Shown: positions 9,432-18,245, counted from the stretch's first letter. The stretch: DNA of 64,000 bases from Nonomuraea pusilla (GCF_900109355.1 NZ_FOBF01000025.1:1-64000); one strand, 5' to 3'. Made by a program: numbers and translations. Notes: generated from the letters alone by a model not told the origin.

Positions 9432-10345
9432 CGGTCTTCCGCGCCGCCCGCCCCTCCGACACCCCCTCCCTGTACGGGACGTGGGCCGAGTCGTTCACGG
9501 CGAGCCACGTCACCGTCCTGTACGAGCAGGACCCCGGCCGCTTCGAGCGCACGTTCGTGGCCGTGGAGGGCACCGAGGTGCTGGCCGTCGTGCACTGGCT
9601 GCCGAGGCCGGTGCGCGACGCGTCGGGCGGGGTCCGCCGCGTCGGCTGCGTCTCCAGCGTGGCCACCAGGCCGCAGGCCCGAGGGAGGGGCCTGGTCAAG
9701 CGGCTGCTCGCCCTCGCCGCCGACTCCATGGCCGAGGCCGGCTGCTCCTGGTCGCTGCTGTTCACCGGCACACCCGGTGTGTACGAGAGCTCCGGCTGGC
9801 GGCTGTTCGACCGGCCCTGGACCGCCGGGCGCATCGCCCCCGCCGCGCCGCCGGGCGACGGCTGGAGCGCGGCCCCGGTGGGCCTCGACCGCTGGCCCGT
9901 GCTCGCGGCGCTGCGCGAACGGCACGACGCGGACCGGCCGCTCACCACCGTGCGCTCGGCGGCCGACTGGACCGGCCGGGTGCCCGTCTGGTACTCCGAG
10001 CCGCGCGAGATCCTGCTCCTCACCAGGGACGGGCGGCCCGCGGCGTACGCGGTGGCGGACTGGGACACCGGCGACGTCCTGGAGATCGGCCTCGACGGCG
10101 GGGAGGCGGCGGGGCCGCTGTTCCGCGCGGTGGCCGCGCGCGCCCGCGAGCGCGGCGTGCGCGACGGCGCGCTGCGCGCCCCGCTCGACCCGGCCGTCCG
10201 CGCCGCCCTGCCGTGCCTGTTCGAGACGTGGGAGCGGCGCGGCGACCTCACCGGCATGGCGAGGCCGATCCTGGACACCGAGGACGACGTCAGGGCGATC
10301 GTGGCCGACCCCCGCGCCGTGCACTGGACGGCCGACTACTTCTGA
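9428..10345 (+). CDS. GNAT-family N-acetyltransferase
   Basis: A 305-residue protein starting at ATG 9428, overlapping the preceding stop. The acetyl-CoA motif A is clear (VSSVATRPQARGRGLVKRLLALAADSMAEAG), followed by LFTGTPGVYESSGW. A second, weaker GNAT-like half fills the C-terminus, as in Eis-like or two-domain GNATs. It is the last gene of the sugar operon and converges with another GNAT 5 bp away. The acceptor is unknown. Confidence 0.8.
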   Translation: MTVFRAARPSDTPSLYGTWAESFTASHVTVLYEQDPGRFERTFVAVEGTEVLAVVHWLPRPVRDASGGVRRVGCVSSVATRPQARGRGLVKRLLALAADSMAEAGCSWSLLFTGTPGVYESSGWRLFDRPWTAGRIAPAAPPGDGWSAAPVGLDRWPVLAALRERHDADRPLTTVRSAADWTGRVPVWYSEPREILLLTRDGRPAAYAVADWDTGDVLEIGLDGGEAAGPLFRAVAARARERGVRDGALRAPLDPAVRAALPCLFETWERRGDLTGMARPILDTEDDVRAIVADPRAVHWTADYF

Positions 10346-10349
10346 CCGC

Positions 10350-10931
10350 TCACCACAGCCGGTCGATCTCGCCGGGGTGCAGCGCGACCCGGGCGTGCTC
10401 GAACGCCGCCCGCCAGGCGGCGGCCCCGGCCGAGAAGAAGGCCCCCACGGTCACCTTGTCGAAGCCGGGAGCGTCGCTCGGGAACGGCGCCTGCGGCGTG
10501 CCGCCGACGAGCACCGTCCCGGGCAGCTCCTCCCAGCCCGCGCTCTCGTAGAAGGCGAGGAGCGGGCGGTCGCAGGTGAACAGCCCGACGTCGGCGCCGG
10601 ACGCGGCGACGGCGTCCCTGGCGGCGGCGACCAGGCGGCGGCCGTGGCCGCGCCCGCGCGCCGCCCTCCTGGTGACGACGGTGCTCAGGCCCGCCGCCCG
10701 CCAGCGCCCGCCGGCGTGACCGATCTCCTTCGACAGCACGTCGAGCGCCGCCAGGACGACGTCGCCGTCGACCAGCAGCATCGACAGCGGGCGCAGCGCC
10801 GGGTCGTGCGTGAGCCCCTGGCTGGGGTCCGGGTCGGCCGGGCCGGGCGGCCAGGCGTCGTCCTGCAGTTCCAGGACCTGCCCCCGCAGCGGCGCCGGCA
10901 CCTCCGCCTCCGGGTACGACACGATTCTCAC
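10350..10931 (-). CDS. GNAT-family acetyltransferase, AAC(2')-like
   Basis: A 193-residue single-domain GNAT. Motif A is LSTVVTRRAARGRGHGRRLVAAARDAV, then ADVGLFTCDRPLLAFYESAGW. The overall length and the C-terminal ending (HPGEIDRLW) recall aminoglycoside 2'-N-acetyltransferase relatives, but drug resistance should not be inferred. The start lies 5 bp after the thiolase stop, so it is the distal gene of the pca-type operon, an unusual passenger there. Confidence 0.75.
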   Translation of the reverse strand: MRIVSYPEAEVPAPLRGQVLELQDDAWPPGPADPDPSQGLTHDPALRPLSMLLVDGDVVLAALDVLSKEIGHAGGRWRAAGLSTVVTRRAARGRGHGRRLVAAARDAVAASGADVGLFTCDRPLLAFYESAGWEELPGTVLVGGTPQAPFPSDAPGFDKVTVGAFFSAGAAAWRAAFEHARVALHPGEIDRLW

Positions 10932-10935
10932 GGCA

Positions 10936-12081
10936 CTACCTCTCCAGCACGACGGCCAGGCCCTGGCCGACCCCGATGCACAGCGCGGCCAGCCCGACGC
11001 CCGACCCCGCCGCGGCCAGCCGGTGCGCCACCGCCCCCGTGATGCGCGCCCCGGAGGCGCCCAGCGGGTGGCCCAGCGCGATCGCGCCGCCCTCGGGATT
11101 GACGATGCCCGGGTCGAGCTCGGGCAGCTCGGCCAGGCAGCCGAGCACCTGTGCCGCGTACGCCTCGTTCAGCTCCGCCGTCGCCAGCTCGCCGAAGCCC
11201 CTGCCCGCCCTGGCCAGCGCCTTCGTGGCCGCCTCGACCGGGCCCAGGCCGAACAGGCGCGGCTCCAGCGCGCCGGCCGCGCCGGCGACGATCCTGGCGA
11301 GCGGCTCGCGCCCGCGCAGCCCCGCCTCGTCGGTGAGCAGCAGCGCCGCCGCGCCGTCGGTCAGCGGCGAGGCGTTGCCCGCCGTGACCGTGCCGTCCCT
11401 CCTGAAGACCGGACGCAGCCGGGCCAGCGCCTCCGGCGAGGTGTCGCGCCTGACGCCCTCGTCGTGCTCGACGCCGCCGATCGGCACGATCTCCCGCGCG
11501 AACGAGGCCGCCGCCGCCTTCCTGTGGCTGGCCAGCGCGAACGCGTCCTGCTCCGCCCGGGTGACGCCGTGGCTGTCGGCGATCAGCTCGGCGCCCTCGC
11601 CCAGCGGCACCGTGTGCTCGGCCGGCATGCGCGGGTTCACCAGCCGCCAGCCCAGCGTCGTGGACACGAGCTCCTGGCCGCCCGCGGGGAACGCCCGGTC
11701 CGGCTTGGGCAGCACCCACGGGGCGCGCGTCATCGACTCGACGCCGCCCGCGATCACCGTGGACGCCTCGCCCAGCGCGATCATCCGGTACGCCTGGATC
11801 ACGGCCTCCATGCCGGAGCCGCACAGCCGGTTCACCGTCACGCCCGGCGTGGTGACGGGCAGCCCGGCGAGCAGCGCCGCCATCCTGGCCACGTTGCGGT
11901 TGTCCTCGCCGGCGCCGTTGGCGTTGCCGAGGATCACCTCGTCGGGGGCCTCGACGCCGTTGCGCTCGGCCACGGCCCCGACGACGTGCGCGGCCAGGTC
12001 GTCGGGGCGGACGCCGGACAGCGCGCCGCCGTGGCGGCCGAACGGGGTGCGCACCGCGTCGACGACGTAGACGGCCCTCAC
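10936..12081 (-). CDS. pcaF: Beta-ketoadipyl-CoA thiolase-like acetyl-CoA acyltransferase
   Basis: A 381-residue thiolase. The nucleophilic Cys is in NRLCGSGMEAV, the active-site His in GGAIALGHPLGASGAR, and the second Cys in ALCIGVGQG. Segments such as GALSGVRPDDLAA, GEDNRNVARMAALLAGLP and TLGWRLVNPRM match PcaF-type thiolases, which split 3-oxoadipyl-CoA into succinyl-CoA and acetyl-CoA. GTG at 12081 overlaps the pcaJ stop as GTGA. The gene order pcaI-pcaJ-pcaF supports this; a general acetoacetyl-CoA thiolase is the alternative. No pcaHGBDL genes are nearby. Confidence 0.85.
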   Translation of the reverse strand: MRAVYVVDAVRTPFGRHGGALSGVRPDDLAAHVVGAVAERNGVEAPDEVILGNANGAGEDNRNVARMAALLAGLPVTTPGVTVNRLCGSGMEAVIQAYRMIALGEASTVIAGGVESMTRAPWVLPKPDRAFPAGGQELVSTTLGWRLVNPRMPAEHTVPLGEGAELIADSHGVTRAEQDAFALASHRKAAAASFAREIVPIGGVEHDEGVRRDTSPEALARLRPVFRRDGTVTAGNASPLTDGAAALLLTDEAGLRGREPLARIVAGAAGALEPRLFGLGPVEAATKALARAGRGFGELATAELNEAYAAQVLGCLAELPELDPGIVNPEGGAIALGHPLGASGARITGAVAHRLAAAGSGVGLAALCIGVGQGLAVVLER

Positions 12082-12707
12082 GCCCGCACCTCCGCGCCGG
12101 TACGGGCGCGCAGCTCGCCGAGCCCGACGCCCGGCGCGGTCTCCACCAGCGCGAACCCCTCGGGGGTGACGTCGAGCACGCCCAGGTCGGTGACGACGCG
12201 GTGGACGCAGCCCGCGCCCGTGAGCGGCAGCGTGCACTCCCGCACGAGCTTGGGCGAGCCGTCCTTGGCGGTGTGCTCCATGACGACGACGACCCTGCGG
12301 GCGCCGTGGACGAGGTCCATCGCCCCTCCCATGCCCTTGACCAGCCTGCCCGGCACCATCCAGTTGGCCAGGTCGCCCCCGGCCGACACCTGCATGGCCC
12401 CCAGCACCGCCACGTCGACGTGGCCGCCGCGGATCATCGCGAACGACAGCGCCGAGTCGAAGAACGACGCGCCGGGCAGCACCGTCACCGTCTCCTTGCC
12501 CGCGTTGACGAGGTCGGGGTCGACCTCGTCCTCCGTGGGGTAGGGGCCGACGCCGAGCACGCCGTTCTCGGAGTGCAGCACGACGTCCACCCCGGCCGGC
12601 AGGAACGACGGGATGCGCGTCGGCAGCCCGATGCCGAGGTTGACGTAGTCGCCGTCGCGCAGCTCGGCCGCCGCGCGCGCCACCATCTCGTCACGCGTCC
12701 AGCTCAT
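12078..12707 (-). CDS. pcaJ: 3-oxoacid CoA-transferase subunit B
   Basis: A 209-residue beta subunit of a family I CoA-transferase. The catalytic glutamate lies in HSENGVLGVGPYP, and the conserved SAGGDLANWMVPG segment is present. It works with the alpha subunit upstream to move CoA from succinyl-CoA to a 3-oxoacid, either 3-oxoadipate (PcaIJ) or acetoacetate (ScoAB). The PcaF-like thiolase downstream and the IclR regulator favour 3-oxoadipate. Its start overlaps the pcaI stop by 4 bp. Confidence 0.87.
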   Translation of the reverse strand: MSWTRDEMVARAAAELRDGDYVNLGIGLPTRIPSFLPAGVDVVLHSENGVLGVGPYPTEDEVDPDLVNAGKETVTVLPGASFFDSALSFAMIRGGHVDVAVLGAMQVSAGGDLANWMVPGRLVKGMGGAMDLVHGARRVVVVMEHTAKDGSPKLVRECTLPLTGAGCVHRVVTDLGVLDVTPEGFALVETAPGVGLGELRARTGAEVRA

Positions 12708-13459
12708 GCGGGGCGCACCGTCCTCTTCTCGATGCCCTTGTCGGCGGCCTGCTCGGGGGTGAGCACGACGACGCGCCGCACGAACACGCCCGGCAGGTGC
12801 ACCTCGTCAGGGTCCAGCTCGGTCAGCTCCTCCACCTCGGCCACGGTGACGCGGCCCGCCATGGCGGCGAGCGGGTTGAAGTTCCTCGCGGTCTTGGCGA
12901 AGACGAGGTTGCCGTGCCGGTCGCCCTTCGCCGCCCGTACGAGCGCGTAGTCGGTGGTGATGGCGCGCTCCAGCACGTACCGGCGGCCGTCGAACTCGCG
13001 CACCTCCTTCGGCGGCGAGGCGAGCGCGACCGACCCGTCGGGGTGGTGCCGCAGCGGCAGGCCGCCGTCGGCGACCGGCGTGCCGACGCCCGCCGGCGTG
13101 TAGAAGGCGGGGATGCCGCTGCCGCCCGCCCGCAGCCGCTCGGCGAGGCTGCCCTGCGGGGTCAGCTCCACCTCGATCTCACCCGCGAGGTACTGGCGGG
13201 CGAACTCCTTGTTCTCGCCGATGTACGAGGCGGTGACGCGGGCGATGCGCCCGGCGGCCAGCAGCACGCCGAGGCCGCCGCCGTCCACGCCGCAGTTGTT
13301 CGACACGACGCTGATCCCGGTCACGCCGGTGCGGTACAGGGCCTGGATGAGCACGCTGGGGATGCCGCTGAGCCCGAAGCCGCCGACGGCGAACGACGCG
13401 CCGTCGCGCACGTCGGCCAGCGCCTCCTCGGCCGTGGCGACCACCTTGTCTCTCGACAC
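12704..13459 (-). CDS. pcaI: 3-oxoacid CoA-transferase subunit A
   Basis: A 251-residue alpha subunit of a family I CoA-transferase, with the CoA-binding segment GGFGLSGIPSVLIQALYRTG near residue 27 and a central IPAFYTPAGVGTPV. GTG at 13459 is the first codon. First gene of the operon pcaI-pcaJ-pcaF-GNAT, divergent from the IclR regulator; the 144-bp gap contains an IclR-type palindrome that probably controls both. Confidence 0.87.
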   Translation of the reverse strand: MSRDKVVATAEEALADVRDGASFAVGGFGLSGIPSVLIQALYRTGVTGISVVSNNCGVDGGGLGVLLAAGRIARVTASYIGENKEFARQYLAGEIEVELTPQGSLAERLRAGGSGIPAFYTPAGVGTPVADGGLPLRHHPDGSVALASPPKEVREFDGRRYVLERAITTDYALVRAAKGDRHGNLVFAKTARNFNPLAAMAGRVTVAEVEELTELDPDEVHLPGVFVRRVVVLTPEQAADKGIEKRTVRPA

Positions 13460-13486
13460 GACGCTCCGATCGCTCGTGTTCGCTGG

Positions 13487-13502
13487 GTGAACTTTTGTTC
13501 AC
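13487..13502. promoter_or_regulatory. Palindromic operator between pcaI and the IclR gene
   Basis: A perfect inverted repeat GTGAAC-TTTT-GTTCAC in the divergent intergenic region. A further GTTC half-site lies at 13479-13482, giving three half-sites in GTTC/GAAC orientation, like the repeated 10-bp boxes bound by PcaU/PcaR regulators. It is the most AT-rich patch of the gap and probably overlaps the promoters of both operons. Confidence 0.6.
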
Positions 13503-13603
13503 TATTGTGGCCACGAGTATCCGCACTCGGCGGCGCTCCTGTCAAAGGGCGCCCGGCACATCCACCGGCCGATCGATCCCGGCGAGACGAGCAGGAGCGA
13601 GAC

Positions 13604-15193
13604 ATGGAACGGGCAGGCACTCTGGAACGCGGGCTCGCCGTGCTGCGCGTCCTCACGGCCGAGCCGGAACGGCCGCTGCGCGCCACCGACGTCGTCCGCG
13701 CCACCGGCCTGGCCAGGTCCGTCGTGGACCGCGTCCTCGCCACCCTCGTCCACCTCGGGTACGCGCGCACGGCCGGCCGCGACGTGCTGCCCGCGCCCCG
13801 GCTGACCGAGCTGGGCGAGGCGTACCTCGCCTGCTCGGGGCTGCGCGACACCCTCGGGCCGATCGCCGCACGGCTCGCCGCCGAACTCGACGAGTCCGTG
13901 TTCCTGGCGGTGCGCGACGGCGACGGGGCGCGTTTCGTGGCCGGGCACGCCCGCCGGGGCGCGGTGTCGGTGACGTTCAGGCCCGGCGACCTGGTGCCCG
14001 CCCGCCGCTGCGCCGCCGGGCTCGCGCTGCTCGACCCGTCGGCGCCGTACGCACTCGACGACCAGCTCGCCGAGCCCGGCCTGACCGCCGTCGCCCTGCC
14101 GGTGCGCGGCCCCGGCGGCGCGCCCGTCTGCGCGGTCAGCGTCGTCAGCCACACCAGCAGGCACGGCGCCCCCGAACTCGCCGCCCACGCGCTACCCGCC
14201 CTGCGCGCCGCGGTCACCACCATGGAGACGGCCCTGACCGAGCCCGCTGCCGCGATGGAGACGGCCCTGACCGAGCCCGCTGCCGCCATGGAGACGGCCC
14301 TGACCGAGCGGCCCGGCCTCGTCGCCGGGGCCGCCGTCGTGGAGGCCGGGCCGCCCGGTCCAGTCGCCGCCGATGCGGCCAGGGCCAGGGCCGCCAAGGA
14401 GGAGCTGGGCGCCGGATACCTGCGCTCTCTCGACCGCGGCCTGGCCGTGCTCGTCGCCCTGGGCGCCGCCAGGGGCGGGCTGACCCTCGCCGCGGCCGCC
14501 GCGGCGACCGGCCTGCCCAGGGCCACCGCCCGGCGGGCCATCCAGACCCTGGAGGCGCTCGGGTACGCCGCGCCCGGCGACGGCGGCCGGTTCGTCCTGC
14601 TGCCGAGGGTGCTGGAGCTCGGGTACGCGACGCTGTCCCGGCGCACGCTCAGCGAGATCGCCACGCCGCACCTGGCCGCCCTGGTGGCCCGCGTCCGCGA
14701 GTCCGCCTCGGTCGCCGTGCTGTCGGGCGACGACGTGCGCTACGTGGCGCGCGTCCCGACCGTGCGCATCATGAGCGTGGACATCACCGTCGGCACCCGG
14801 TTCCCCGCGTACGCCACGTCCATGGGGCGCGTGCTGCTGGCCGACCTGCCCGAGGAGCGGCTGGCCGCGATCGTGCCGCGCTCGCTCACCCCGCGCACCG
14901 TCACCGGCGCCGCCGAACTGGCCGCCGTCGTACGCCGCGCCGCCGAGGACGGCTACGCCCTGGTCGACCAGGAGCTGGAGGAGGGCGTACGCTCCATCGC
15001 CGTGCCCGTCCGCGACCGCCGCGGGCGCACCGTGGCCGCCGTCAACGTCGCCGCGCACGCCGGCCGCGCCACCACCGACGACCTGCGCAGAGACGTCCTG
15101 CCGGCCCTCCGCGAGACGGCCGCGCGCATCGAGGCCGACCTCGCCCACATCCCATGGGCGACGGCCCCCGACCACCTCCCGGGCCCGTCCTGA
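13604..15193 (+). CDS. Tandem two-module IclR-family regulator
   Basis: A 529-residue protein holding two complete IclR units. The first is residues 1-205, with a winged HTH (TLERGLAVLRVLTAE) and a short effector domain. The second is about 268-529, with HTH (LRSLDRGLAVLVALGAARG) and full ligand domain (YVARVPTVRIMSVDITVGTRFPAYATSMGRVLL). A 33-bp tandem repeat encoding METALTEPAAA links them. PcaR-like tandem IclR proteins accompany beta-ketoadipate genes in actinomycetes. ATG at 13604 has an AGGAGCGA ribosome site. Expected to bind the divergent operator and sense 3-oxoadipate or a related acid. Confidence 0.85.
   Translation: MERAGTLERGLAVLRVLTAEPERPLRATDVVRATGLARSVVDRVLATLVHLGYARTAGRDVLPAPRLTELGEAYLACSGLRDTLGPIAARLAAELDESVFLAVRDGDGARFVAGHARRGAVSVTFRPGDLVPARRCAAGLALLDPSAPYALDDQLAEPGLTAVALPVRGPGGAPVCAVSVVSHTSRHGAPELAAHALPALRAAVTTMETALTEPAAAMETALTEPAAAMETALTERPGLVAGAAVVEAGPPGPVAADAARARAAKEELGAGYLRSLDRGLAVLVALGAARGGLTLAAAAAATGLPRATARRAIQTLEALGYAAPGDGGRFVLLPRVLELGYATLSRRTLSEIATPHLAALVARVRESASVAVLSGDDVRYVARVPTVRIMSVDITVGTRFPAYATSMGRVLLADLPEERLAAIVPRSLTPRTVTGAAELAAVVRRAAEDGYALVDQELEEGVRSIAVPVRDRRGRTVAAVNVAAHAGRATTDDLRRDVLPALRETAARIEADLAHIPWATAPDHLPGPS
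14222..14309 (+). repeat. 33-bp in-frame tandem repeat in the IclR linker
   Basis: Units start at 14222, 14255 and 14288; the first two are almost identical and the third matches for about 22 bp. Each encodes METALTEPAAA. It lengthens the hinge between the two IclR modules. Confidence 0.9.
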
Positions 15194-15195
15194 CG

Positions 15196-15297
15196 GGCGG
15201 CCCCGGCCGTCTCAGGCGTTCGGCGGGCCCCGCGGGGTCTGGCGGGCGGCCCCGGCCGGTTCTCAGGCGTTCGCCGGGCCCTGCGGGGTCTGGCGAG
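15196..15297. repeat. Imperfect ~50-bp duplication of the tatA 3' end
   Basis: The segment containing the tatA stop codon and last codons (15246-15297) is repeated just downstream at 15196-15245 with a few changes. The outer copy would encode RQTPRGPPNA plus stop, against RQTPQGPANA in the gene. Confidence 0.75.
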
Positions 15298-15604
15298 CGG
15301 CCTGGGCGCGCAGGCGGGCCGCCTGCTCCTCCAGCAGCCGCGCCTGCTCCTCCAGGGACGCCGCCGCCGGGGCCGCACCGGCCGCCTCCTGACTTACGTA
15401 CGCGCCGCTGACGTGCTGCTCCGATGCGGTGGAGCGGCGGTGTTCCGGTGCGGCGTCCTCGTGGTGCAGCCCGGTGGTCTCGGCCTTGAAGATCCGCAGC
15501 GAACGCCCGATCGAGCGGGCCGCGTCCGGCAGCTTCTTCGAGCCGAAGAGCATGATCAGCACCAGTGCGATGATGAGGAGCTCTCCGGCGCCCAGGTTCG
15601 ACAT
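15263..15604 (-). CDS. tatA: Twin-arginine translocase subunit TatA/TatE
   Basis: A 113-residue protein: one N-terminal membrane helix (LGAGELLIIALVLIMLFGSKKLP), the hinge and amphipathic helix (DAARSIGRSLRIFKAET), then a charged Ala/Glu-rich tail that looks coiled-coil (SLEEQARLLEEQAARLRAQ). TatA polymers form the pore for folded Tat substrates. ATG at 15604 is preferred over one 12 bp upstream because GGGAG lies at the right distance. It stands alone, away from tatC, so it may be a paralogue. Confidence 0.88.
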   Translation of the reverse strand: MSNLGAGELLIIALVLIMLFGSKKLPDAARSIGRSLRIFKAETTGLHHEDAAPEHRRSTASEQHVSGAYVSQEAAGAAPAAASLEEQARLLEEQAARLRAQAARQTPQGPANA

Positions 15605-15798
15605 GGCGACTCCCAACGCCCCTTACCAGGGGATATGTCCACCGCCATGGTAGGCCCACCGCCGAGCGCCCCGTCCTCCGGCGCTCCTCCCGCTCTTCTC
15701 GGGCGCTCCTCACGCACACCTCGCCCGCTCCTCACCCCCTTCTCAGGGCGCTTCCTCGAGCGCACCTCAGGGGGCTCCGATGAGGGCTCGGGGGCGGC

Positions 15799-16061
15799 TC
15801 AGGCGGGCAGGGCGAGTCGCCGGGCCACGGCGCCGCGGAAGTGGGGGCAGGTGGCGAGGTCGTCGTGGCCGCACTCCAGCGCGCAGCCGATGAGCTCCAG
15901 CGACGCCCGCGCCGGGGCGATGCGCTCGGCGAGCTCCGCGCGCCGGCGGCTCGGCACCGCCCGCCCGCCGCGCGGGCCGGGGCGAGCAGGCCCACGGCCT
16001 CCCAGCGCCGCAGGACGTGCGTGGCCAGCCCGAACCGCCCGGCCACCTCCCCGATGCCCAT
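15799..16061 (-). pseudogene. MerR-family regulator remnant
   Basis: The N-terminus of a MerR regulator is readable from ATG 16061 (MGIGEVAGRFGLATHVLRRW and EAVGLLAP). After GGR the frame is lost and about 40 residues of the wing and dimerisation helix are missing. In another frame the conserved C-terminus appears (LELIGCALECGHDDLATC, then PHFRGAV) up to a stop at 15799. So the gene carries a deletion plus frameshift. Its start faces the methyltransferase remnant, suggesting an ancestral divergent pair. Confidence 0.75.
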
Positions 16062-16070
16062 CTCCCCGGA

Positions 16071-16508
16071 GTCCGGTTCGCCGGCTGCGGCGCGGGCCGG
16101 GCGGCGGGCGAGCCGGCCGAGCGCGGCATGCGCGCGATCGGCGTCGACGTCGGCGAGCGGATGATCGCCGCGGCGCGCGCCCGCGGGTCGCGGGCCGGCT
16201 TCAGACTCGGCGACGCCCTGGACCTGCCGCTGGGCGACGGCGAGGTGGCCGGGTAGCGCGCGGACCGTTCCCTGCTGCTCGACGCCGGGTTCGCGGACGT
16301 GGCCGTCGAGGCGCGCACCGGCGTCTTCACCGATGGGCGGCTGCTGCCGGCGGTGACGGGCATCGCGCGGGCGGCCGCCGCGGCGGGCGCGATCATCGCC
16401 GAGCAGGAGCGCGCCTGGATCGCGGGGCAGGAGGAGCGGGCCGCGAAGGACCGCAGGCTCCTGGCGATCCCCTTCTTCGTCGCCGCCGCCGCGCGGCCCG
16501 CCCGGTGA
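16071..16508 (+). pseudogene. Class I SAM-dependent methyltransferase remnant
   Basis: One frame gives the SAM-binding loop (FAGCGAGRAAGE), motif II (RAIGVDVGERMIAAARARG) and FRLGDALDLPLGDGEVAG. Then comes an in-frame TAG at 16254, where the family normally has a tyrosine codon. The same frame continues directly into the C-terminus (LLLDAGFADVAVEARTGVF to the stop at 16508). The N-terminus is missing, and about 90 internal residues appear deleted between GEVAG and SLLLDAGF. It abuts the MerR remnant. Confidence 0.75.
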
Positions 16509-16543
16509 GCGGGGCCGCGCGGAAGGGACGTCGTCGGCGCTGG

Positions 16544-17470
16544 TCAGGACGGGGTCAGGCAGGGGTCGGTGACGCCGTCGGCGCTGGCGAGGCGTTCGGC
16601 GTCGCAGCCGGTCAGCTTCGCCCCGGCCTGGTACGCGCTGTCCAGGAACTCCAGGACCGTCCCGACCGGGTCTGGGGTCTGCCTGGCGTCGTCGTAGCGC
16701 AGGATCGCCAGGTGGGCGCCGCGGGCCGGGAGCCACCGCGCGGCGTCCGGCCGCAGCGGCTCCTCCTCCAGGCCCTTCGGCTCGGGCGCCGTGTACGAGT
16801 AGAAGGCGGGCCACGGCCGCTCCGCGTCGCCGAACCAGAACCCGGCGCTGATCACCTCCCAGCTGTACGCCTCGCGCGTGACCGGGTCGGCCTGCGGCGA
16901 GGCCCCGGCGACCCGCCCGGTGAACCGGGTGACGGCGATGTCGAAGGTGTGCCAGAAGTGGTGCACCGGGCTGGTCTTGCCGCAGAAGCCGGCGGCGTAG
17001 CGCTCCAGCACCTGCGCCACCTGGGAGAGCACCACCCAGTACCGGCCGATCAGCTCCGGGTCGTACGCGGCGTGCCGGGTGTCCTCGGCGAACGGCGTCG
17101 GTTCGGGCAGGTCGAACGGCACGGCCCTGATGTCCGCGTCGATCCCGAGTCCGGCGAGGAGGTGGAACAGCCCGTCGTGGAAGGAGGCCACGGACTGCCC
17201 GGCGAGCGGCAGCTCCGCGCTGCGGCCGTCGATGAGGTCCACGACCAGCCGGTGGCGTACGAGGTCGAAGTCGATGCAGAACTGCCGCTCCGGGCCGCCC
17301 ATGGGCCGGGTGGTCAGGCCGCGTCCGGTGAGGTGGAAGGGCACGTTCCACCAGTGGTTGCGGCGCTGGCTCTCAGCGAGCCGTACTTTCCCGACAATCT
17401 GCGCGAACCTGTGAAAGGTGTCCTTGGTGTCGAGCCACTCGTCGTACGGCATGGCGGGGAAGAGCTCCAC
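16544..17470 (-). CDS. DUF5996 family protein
   Basis: A 308-residue cytoplasmic protein of the DUF5996 family, recognised by its opening (VELFPAMPYDEWLDTKDT, then HRFAQIVGKVRLA) and the paired HHFWHTFDI-like centre (VHHFWHTFDIAVTRF). GTG at 17470 is preferred: it gives the usual start of this family and follows GAGGGGG, while an upstream in-frame ATG at 17521 would add 17 untypical residues. No biochemical role is established. It has no obvious operon partner. Confidence 0.8.
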   Translation of the reverse strand: MELFPAMPYDEWLDTKDTFHRFAQIVGKVRLAESQRRNHWWNVPFHLTGRGLTTRPMGGPERQFCIDFDLVRHRLVVDLIDGRSAELPLAGQSVASFHDGLFHLLAGLGIDADIRAVPFDLPEPTPFAEDTRHAAYDPELIGRYWVVLSQVAQVLERYAAGFCGKTSPVHHFWHTFDIAVTRFTGRVAGASPQADPVTREAYSWEVISAGFWFGDAERPWPAFYSYTAPEPKGLEEEPLRPDAARWLPARGAHLAILRYDDARQTPDPVGTVLEFLDSAYQAGAKLTGCDAERLASADGVTDPCLTPS

Positions 17471-17543
17471 GGCGGGCCCCCTCGTGTCCGGTCGTTCTCC
17501 TCCGGGGTGGGCTACCCCCAACGGCGGCGTTCCACCCTGGGGG

Positions 17544-18245
17544 TCAGGACAGCAGCTCGGAGACGGTGACGAAGCGGTAGCCGTCGGCGCGCAGCCCGGC
17601 GACGAGCGCGGGGAGCGCGGCGCGGGTGTTCGCCCCCGTGCCGTACCAGGGGTGCAGCAGGATGACGGAGCCCGGCCGCACCTGCGCGCGCACCTCGGCG
17701 ACGAGCCGGTCGGGGGAGGGGGTCCTGCCGGAGTCGGGCTCGACGTCCCACATCACGGTGTGCCGGTGATGCCGGGCCAGGTAGAGGGGCAGCGCCAGCA
17801 GCTTCTTGCCGGTGGGCGGGCGGAAGTAGATCTCCCCGCGCTGCCCGGCGGCCCTGATGAGCGCGTCGGTGCGCTCGACCTCCTCCGCCACGGTGCCGGG
17901 CGTCACGAAGATCATGCGCCGGTGCGTGTAGGTGTGGTTCGCCAGCTCGTGCCCGGCGGAGACGAGCGCCCTGCCGTCGTCCGGCCTGTCGCGCAGCTGC
18001 GCGCCGACGACGAAGAACGTGGCCCGCACGCCCTGCCGGGCGAGCACGTCGACGATCTCGCCGGTGTGGCCGTCGGGGCCGTCGTCGAACGTGAGCGCCA
18101 CGACCTTCTCCGTGGTCTCGACGCGGGCGGTGAGCTGCCCGGCGAGCTGGAAGGTGCGGGCGTTGACGAGCCGGTACGCGCCGAGGACGGCGAGCAGGAG
18201 CACCCCGGCGAACGCGGCGGCCAGGACCGCCCGGCGGCGCGTCAC
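17544..18245 (-). CDS. Polysaccharide deacetylase (NodB-like), membrane-anchored
   Basis: A 233-residue protein with an N-terminal signal anchor (RRAVLAAAFAGVLLLAVLGAY) and a carbohydrate-esterase-4 domain. The NodB motifs are TFDDGPDGHTGE (catalytic Asp and metal Asp), HELANHTYTHRR (metal His pair) and YFRPPTGKK. It probably removes acetyl or formyl groups from peptidoglycan or chitin-type sugars outside the cell. GTG at 18245 overlaps the EamA stop as GTGA, so the two are co-transcribed. Confidence 0.87.
   Translation of the reverse strand: MTRRRAVLAAAFAGVLLLAVLGAYRLVNARTFQLAGQLTARVETTEKVVALTFDDGPDGHTGEIVDVLARQGVRATFFVVGAQLRDRPDDGRALVSAGHELANHTYTHRRMIFVTPGTVAEEVERTDALIRAAGQRGEIYFRPPTGKKLLALPLYLARHHRHTVMWDVEPDSGRTPSPDRLVAEVRAQVRPGSVILLHPWYGTGANTRAALPALVAGLRADGYRFVTVSELLS

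Noticed and set aside
10350..10931. Aminoglycoside resistance gene
   Set aside because: AAC(2') likeness is limited to length, fold and C-terminal residues; many GNATs share these.
12078..13459. Acetoacetate CoA-transferase (ScoAB) instead of PcaIJ
   Set aside because: Not excluded, but the PcaF-like thiolase and PcaR-like tandem IclR regulator favour the beta-ketoadipate reading.
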